From: Cryptomeria japonica
Lineage: Eukaryota > Streptophyta > Pinopsida > Cupressales > Cupressaceae
NCBI RefSeq assembly: GCF_030272615.1
Contig: NC_081409.1
Coordinates: 244,153,924-244,217,923, forward strand
DNA: 64,000 nucleotides
Direction of reading: 5' to 3'
Both the position numbers and the translations under genes were made by a program. Positions 58,606-64,000 of this stretch are shown piece by piece; positions within the stretch are counted from its first letter, which is position 1, and every line of letters begins with the position of its first letter. The notes below the pieces were generated by a model. That model saw only the letters and a list, made by a program, of their open reading frames with translations. It was not told the DNA's origin and searched no databases.

Positions 58606-58972
58606 GGCATTGATGGAAACACAAGATGGAAAAACCATCAAAGTGCCAAAATAGAAATGCCAAATACCAATAACCAACAATCTCTAAAAAGATCATAACC
58701 AAAATACAGAGAGTAATAGTCTCTCCCAAACAACAATCTTTGTCCCTGGGAGAAACACGCATTATCCAAAGTTTCCATACCAATCTCTCCAAAAGATAAT
58801 GTGTTTTTCCATAGATATCTCTCCCCCTTTGACATCAAATGCTAAAGTTACAATAATACCAAGTTCATATACAAAATACCAATTACTCCCCTTGAGAAGT
58901 AGCTTCCTCATCAAAGACCGAAGTAAAAGTTTTGTCTTTTAATTCTGTCGATTGATGACAATCATCAACTGT

Positions 58973-61900
58973 CTAAGTCTCTACCAGTGGTGGTATGACT
59001 CCAAGCTGATCTCTGAGATATTCAAAAGTTTCTTTAGGCAAAGGTTTTGTGAAAATATTTGCAAGTTGTTCTTTAGTGTTCACATAAACTAGTTTTATCT
59101 CCTTTTCTTCAACTTTTTCCCTTAGAAAATTTAGTTTGATAGAAACATGTTTTGTTTTAGAATGTAGTACTAGATTCTTAGATATATCAATTGCTGCAGT
59201 GTTATCACAATATATGGTAATAGGTTCCTTGCATTTTACCTTTATGTCTTTCAACATTTGCTTAAGCCATAGTACATGTGTACAGTTAGTTATTGCTGCA
59301 ACATATTCTGATTCTATTGTTGATAAAGATGTACAACTCTATTTCTTACTCAACCAAGAAACTAATCTCTTTCCAAGAAAGAATGCTCCGCCAGTGGTGC
59401 TTTTTCTATCATCCACATCTCCTGCCCAATTTGCATCTGTGTATGCACATAATTCAAAGTTTTCATCTCTAGGATACCATAATCCAAGATTTATAGTGCC
59501 TTGTAAGTATCGGAAAATTCTTTTTACTGTTGATTCATGATTTTCTCTAGGATTATTTTGAAATATTGAAACAATACATATTGCATTCATAATATCAGGT
59601 CTGGTTTGTGTTAAATACAGTAAACCTCCTATCATAGATTTGTATCTAGTTGGATTAACAGGTGTAGATTCATCCCTTTGAGATAATTTGTCATTTGTAG
59701 TCATAGATGTGCTTACCAATTTAGAGTTCTCCATCCCAAATTTCTTTAGTAACTCTTTTAAGTATTTCGATTGACTCAAGAATATACTTTTGTCAGTTTG
59801 TGAAATCTGCAATCCTAAAAAGAATTTTATTTCTCCAATCATAGACATTTCAAATTCTTACTGCATTTTAGTAGAAAATTCCTTACATAAACCATCTTCT
59901 CCTCTAGAGATTATATCATCAACAAATACTTCTATAATCAAGATGTCATCATTAGTTATTTTGTAATATAAATTTTTGTTTTCATTTCCTTTAGTAAAAC
60001 CAATCTTTAAAAGATACTTATCCAATCTTGCATACCAAGCTCTTGAGGCTTGTTTCAGTCCATACAGAGCTTTCCTTAACCTGCAAACCATATCATTGTC
60101 ATCTGTCAAAGAAAATCCATCAAGTTGTTCAATGTATACTTCCTCTTCAAGATCTCCATTCAAAAATGCACATTTAATATCCATTTGATAAACTTTGTAG
60201 TTCTTGTGTGCTACAAAAGCCAAGAATAATCTGACTGCCTCAATTCTAGCTACTAGCGCAAAGGTTTCATTGTAATCAACTCCTTCTTTCTGAGAATATC
60301 CCTTACATACTAGTCTTGCTTTATTTCTGACAACCTTACCATCTTCATTAAGTTTGTTTCTGAATACCCATTTGGTTCCAATTACATTTTTATCTTTAGG
60401 CTGGGGAACTAATGTCCAAGTGTTATTTTTCTCAATTTGTTCTAATTCTTCTTCCATAGCTTTAATCCAAAATTTATCTTCACATGCCTCATTAACAGAT
60501 GATGGTTCTATTTGAGAAATAAGATGTACCTCTTCATTTTCCAATCTTCCTCTTGTCATAACTCCTTTAAATTTATTTCCAATTATCTGATCTTCAGAAT
60601 GATTCAATCTTACATACCGGGGTGTCTTTGTTTATTGTTGTTCTTTAATTATTGTGGAATCCTCAGATGGTACCGAGGTAACTGGATCTTCATTTTTTAC
60701 AGATGGATTTGGTGTAGGTTCATTTGTCACAATTTCTATTGCCAGTTCAGAGTCTATATACCTTGAAGTTCCTCTGAATTGTTCATCAATTTTTACATTT
60801 GTACTCTCAACGATTTTCTGCAATCTCTTGTTAAAACATCTATATGCCTTGCTCTTAGATGAATAACCAATAAATATTCCTTCATCACTTCTAGGATCAA
60901 ATTTGCCAATATACTCATCTCTTCTAGTATAACATTTACTTCCAAAAATTCTAAAATATTTAAGAGTAGGAGTATTACCAAACCATAGTTCATGAGGGGT
61001 CTTACCATTTTCACCTTTGATGTGAATTTTGTTGAATGTATAGACCACTGTGTTGACTGCTTCTCTCCAATACACATGTGGTAAATTTTCTTCTGATAAC
61101 ATACTTCTTCTTGCATCCAAGATAGTTCTATTTTTCCTTTCAACAACTCCATTCTGCTGTGGTGTCCGAGGTGCTGATAGTTGTCTTTTGATTCCATTCA
61201 CTTCATAGAATGTATTAAAGTCCTTAGATGTGAATTCTCCTCCTTGATCTGATCTTAAACATTTGATTTTCTTACCGGTTTCATTTTCAACCATTGCTTT
61301 GAATAGTTTGAACTTTCCAAGTGCTTCTGATTTTTCTCTGAGAAAAGTCATCAATGATTAGAATGAATAGTCATCAATCATTAGCAAGAAATATCTATCA
61401 CCTTGTAAGCTTTTAGTTCTAGCTAGACCACATAAATCAGTGTGAATCAAATCAAGAGTATTATTGGATTTTTCTGGAATACTTTTGAAACTAGCTCTAA
61501 CTTGTTTTCCAAATTGACATTCCTTGCATATTGTGTTCTGAGGTTTGATAATTTTAGGTAGATCTCTAATTGCCTTAGTAGTACTGATCTTTACCATGCA
61601 ATCAAAGTTTACATGACAAAGTCTCTTATGCCATAACCAACTTTCATCTATATGTGCAATCAAGCATGTCTTTTCATTGTTATTCAAATGAAAGATATTA
61701 CCTCTAGTCTGATTACCGGTTGCAATTTCCAAACCAGTTCTATTCATGATTTTGCATTTTCCATTTTTAAATTGTAACTGAAATCCTTTCTCAACTAATT
61801 GACCAACACTTAAAAGATTATGCTTCAATCCTTCAACATAGTAGACATTGTCAATGTTATGCTTACCATCAAGAGATATTGTACCCTTACCTTTGATTGA

Positions 61901-63127
61901 ACAGGCTTTGTCATCTCCAAATATTACTAAACCTCTATTGTATTCTTGAAAGTTCAAGAATTTACCTTTGTCTCCTGTCATATGATGTGAGCATCCTAAG
62001 TCAATGATCCATTCATCCTTTACTTCAACTTTAGCTGCTAGGGCTTGTTCTACCGATTGAACAGTAGGTGTCGGTGGATCTTCTATTATATTAACAAAAA
62101 CCCATCCATTGTCTATTGGATCCTCATCAGAATCATCAGTCACACCTTCATCGGCAATGTAACAAGATTTGTCTTTGTTCTTCTTGAATCTGTATCTCTG
62201 ATATTCAAGATTAGGCTTGTATGTCCTTCTAGCTTCTTCTCTTAGTCTAGCATGTCTATCAGGGCATCTCAAAGCCATATGACCAATCTTATTGTAGTTA
62301 AAACATTTAAAGGGTGCTTTACCTTCATACTTACTTTCAATTGGACCTTTAGGCATTTTCCTTGCAAATAGTGCTTCAAGTTCTTCAAGTTCTTCATTTT
62401 CTTTCCTGCTTTCTTCAAGTTCTCTTGCATGAAAGGCTTTCCAATCATATTTGTCAAATGATGGAGTAGATGATGTTGATGCTTTAAAGGTTAAATCTAT
62501 CTTTATAGTAGCAACGGGACCAAATTCTTCAATTTCAAAAGCTGAAAGTTTCCCAATCAATGTATCCCTAGTTACTGATGTATTAGGCATTGTTCTTAAA
62601 TCATTTATAGCAGTAACCTTCATTTTATATGCCGGTGGCAATCCTCTTAATATTTTTGAAACAATTTCATCCTCACTTAAGGTTCCTCCACAACATTTAA
62701 TACCCAAAACAATTTCATTTACTCTTTCCATAAAAGCAGAAATCCTTTCATCTTCTTCCATTTTCAGATGTTCATACCTGACCCAGAAGCTTTCAAGTTT
62801 AGCAATTTTGACTGTGGAATCTCCTTCATTCAGTGTTTCCAAATGATCCCAAATAGCTTTAGCAGTAGACCTATCTAATAATCCCATGATCTGTTGATCT
62901 GATAATGCACTCAAAAGTGCTTCTCTTGCTTTGCAATCATTTTCCTCATCTTTAGCCAAGGTAGTTGGACAGGGCTGACCAGGTACAACAACAGTGTAAC
63001 CTTTCTTTGTAACTTCCCAAACGTCTTTGCCAATGCAATTTAGATGTGTCTCCATTCTGATCTTCCATATGCCATAGTTGGTTCCATCAAGTTTAGGACT
63101 GTCCTTCCTGAAATAATTAGTAGACAT
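58973..63127 (-). pseudogene. gag-pol polyprotein of element F
   Basis: Start at the ATG at 63127 (MSSNYFRKDSPKLDG). First 589 codons are open: gag, zinc knuckle CFNYNKIGHMALRC (near 62300; second Cys is Tyr), protease region reading DLG instead of DSG (near 62000), then integrase zinc-binding part. A stop at 61355 lies in a small local duplication (repeat of ATCATTGATGAC). Integrase core 61354-60632 is open with QGGEFTS and VVERKNRT. A stop at 60629, then reverse transcriptase 60607-59861 with VFVDDII. Stops at 59858 and 59339 occupy the same sites as stops in D. RNase H ends at 58973. The damaged zinc knuckle and protease site mean it could not act on its own. Confidence 0.92.
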
Positions 63128-63169
63128 TGGATCTCCTCAAGTTGTTAAACTTCTGCAAAAGAGGACTAG

Positions 63170-63181
63170 GCTCTGATACCA
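63170..63181 (-). other. Primer-binding site of element F
   Basis: TGGTATCAGAGC on the - strand, a perfect match to the methionine-tRNA-type site used by many plant copia elements, two bases from the 5' LTR. Confidence 0.9.
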
Positions 63182-63183
63182 AT

Positions 63184-64000
63184 TGTTAGGTCCCGGAGAC
63201 AACAAAGGGGGGGGGGGTGAATCAGTTGTCAACTAATTTCAAACCAAAAACAACTTAACCATCTTAATGCTTAATACCAGTAAACCAGTTTAAGTATGTC
63301 GGTAGACAGTGTTAACAATTAATAGCTATACCGGTAAAGATTAATGTATGAAACATAAACACAAAGTCATCCACAACACATGACATCAATATTTGTACAT
63401 GGAAACCCTGTAAGGGGAAAAACCACGGTGGGAAACCTTGCCCACAATCAGATGATACTACTACAGATAGTAAGTGTACATAAATGGGGTCTGCACATGC
63501 AGAAAGGCCAATAGCCTAGAGCTCACTGCTCAATCACAAAATGGGAGTCACACTGACTACAGTTGGATCATTAAATCCAATAAGAATGTACTGCACAAAA
63601 TAGCATCTTCATATGCTGGATTCAGTACCGGTGTAATGCTGATATGCTTTCACAAAAACCTAGTTTCACCTTCAAATGATGTCTCCGTGTACAGCTCTGC
63701 TTAATCTCGCATATACCTTCACACAATTTTTTTTTGCATTCCACATTCGATCTTACAAATAAGATCTTACATTTATACCATAACCTAAGACCAATTTTAG
63801 TAGGTTGGCTCTACAAGATATTACAATAAAAACATTTTACAAACAATATAGTATCCGATGCAATAACCGATTGAACATGTCATCTTAATACATTTACAAC
63901 AATAATTAATCATTTCCTTAGTGTGTCATGCTGATCTGGAAAAGATAAACCTGACGGTGTAACCCTAGGTAACCCTGGACCTATTTGACGGTAAAAGCAA
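63184..64000 (-). repeat. 5' LTR of element F, partial (817 of ~1,053 bp)
   Basis: On the + strand starts TGTTAGGTCCCGG and matches 57541 onward with few differences; it is cut by the window end. Confidence 0.9.

Larger units (their letters stand above)
57541..64000 (-). mobile_element. Element F: copia element, runs off the window
   Basis: A - strand sister of D with 3' LTR (57541-58593), polypurine tract, gag-pol (58973-63127), primer-binding site and most of the 5' LTR (63184 to the window end). It has fewer lesions than D. The left flank TTCCA should be repeated after the 5' LTR, outside the window. Confidence 0.92.

Noticed and set aside
1-64000. CRISPR arrays, bacterial operons, ribosomal or transfer RNA genes
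   Set aside because: Nothing of these types was seen; the repeats have plant transposon structure, and the tRNA-like short matches are primer-binding sites.

Overview
The window looks like intergenic DNA of a large, repeat-rich plant nuclear genome. It is very AT-rich, has no intact host gene, and is built almost entirely of nested, decayed transposable elements. Five Ty1/copia-type LTR elements, Ty3/gypsy remnants, an En/Spm (CACTA) transposase locus and a retrocopy of the splicing-factor gene CWC22 all point to a seed plant. A gymnosperm is my best guess, from overall character only; the sequence does not prove it.

Layout, left to right. (1) About 495-8548, + strand: element A, a 5'-truncated, pol-less copia-type element with a decayed 'ORF2'. 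It is split by a 4.35 kb insert (2421-6770) bounded by TG...CA and a perfect AAATG duplication; I read this as a giant solo LTR. (2) 8549-~10650: gypsy-like leader, primer-binding site and LTR edge, - strand. (3) ~10684-16483: element C, a decayed copia gag-pol, - strand. (4) 16524-17022 and 23737-~25120: a gypsy gag relic split by element D (17023-23731, + strand), a complete copia element with two ~1.05 kb LTRs and CTTCT duplications. (5) 25255-30728: unclassified repeats. (6) 30729-35624: element G, carrying a decayed ~1,014-codon reading frame of unknown family, with an internally deleted relative at ~37160-38270. (7) ~40550-47737: CACTA element, - strand, with a Transposase_24-like gene and a TNP2-like gene. 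(8) 48090-50043 plus 56772-~56890: CWC22 retro-pseudogene, split by element B (50044-56771, - strand). B is a pol-less LTR element with a zinc-knuckle gag-like ORF1 and a ~1,000-codon ORF2, the same ORF2 as in A. (9) 57541 to the window end: element F, a copia gag-pol element closely related to D, - strand; its 5' LTR runs off the window.

How the parts relate. B, C, D and F share the same ~50-60 bp leader after the 5' LTR (methionine-tRNA-type primer-binding site plus adjoining sequence). A, B, C, D and F share a duplicated polypurine motif near the 3' end. A and B have no protease, integrase or reverse transcriptase, so the simplest reading is that D/F-like elements mobilised them in trans. 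Most premature stops in all these reading frames are one C-to-T (or G-to-A) step from a sense codon, as expected for decay of methylated DNA.

Limits: all comparisons were made by eye. Element edges without a target-site duplication are approximate, and domain names rest on recognised motifs, not on searches.
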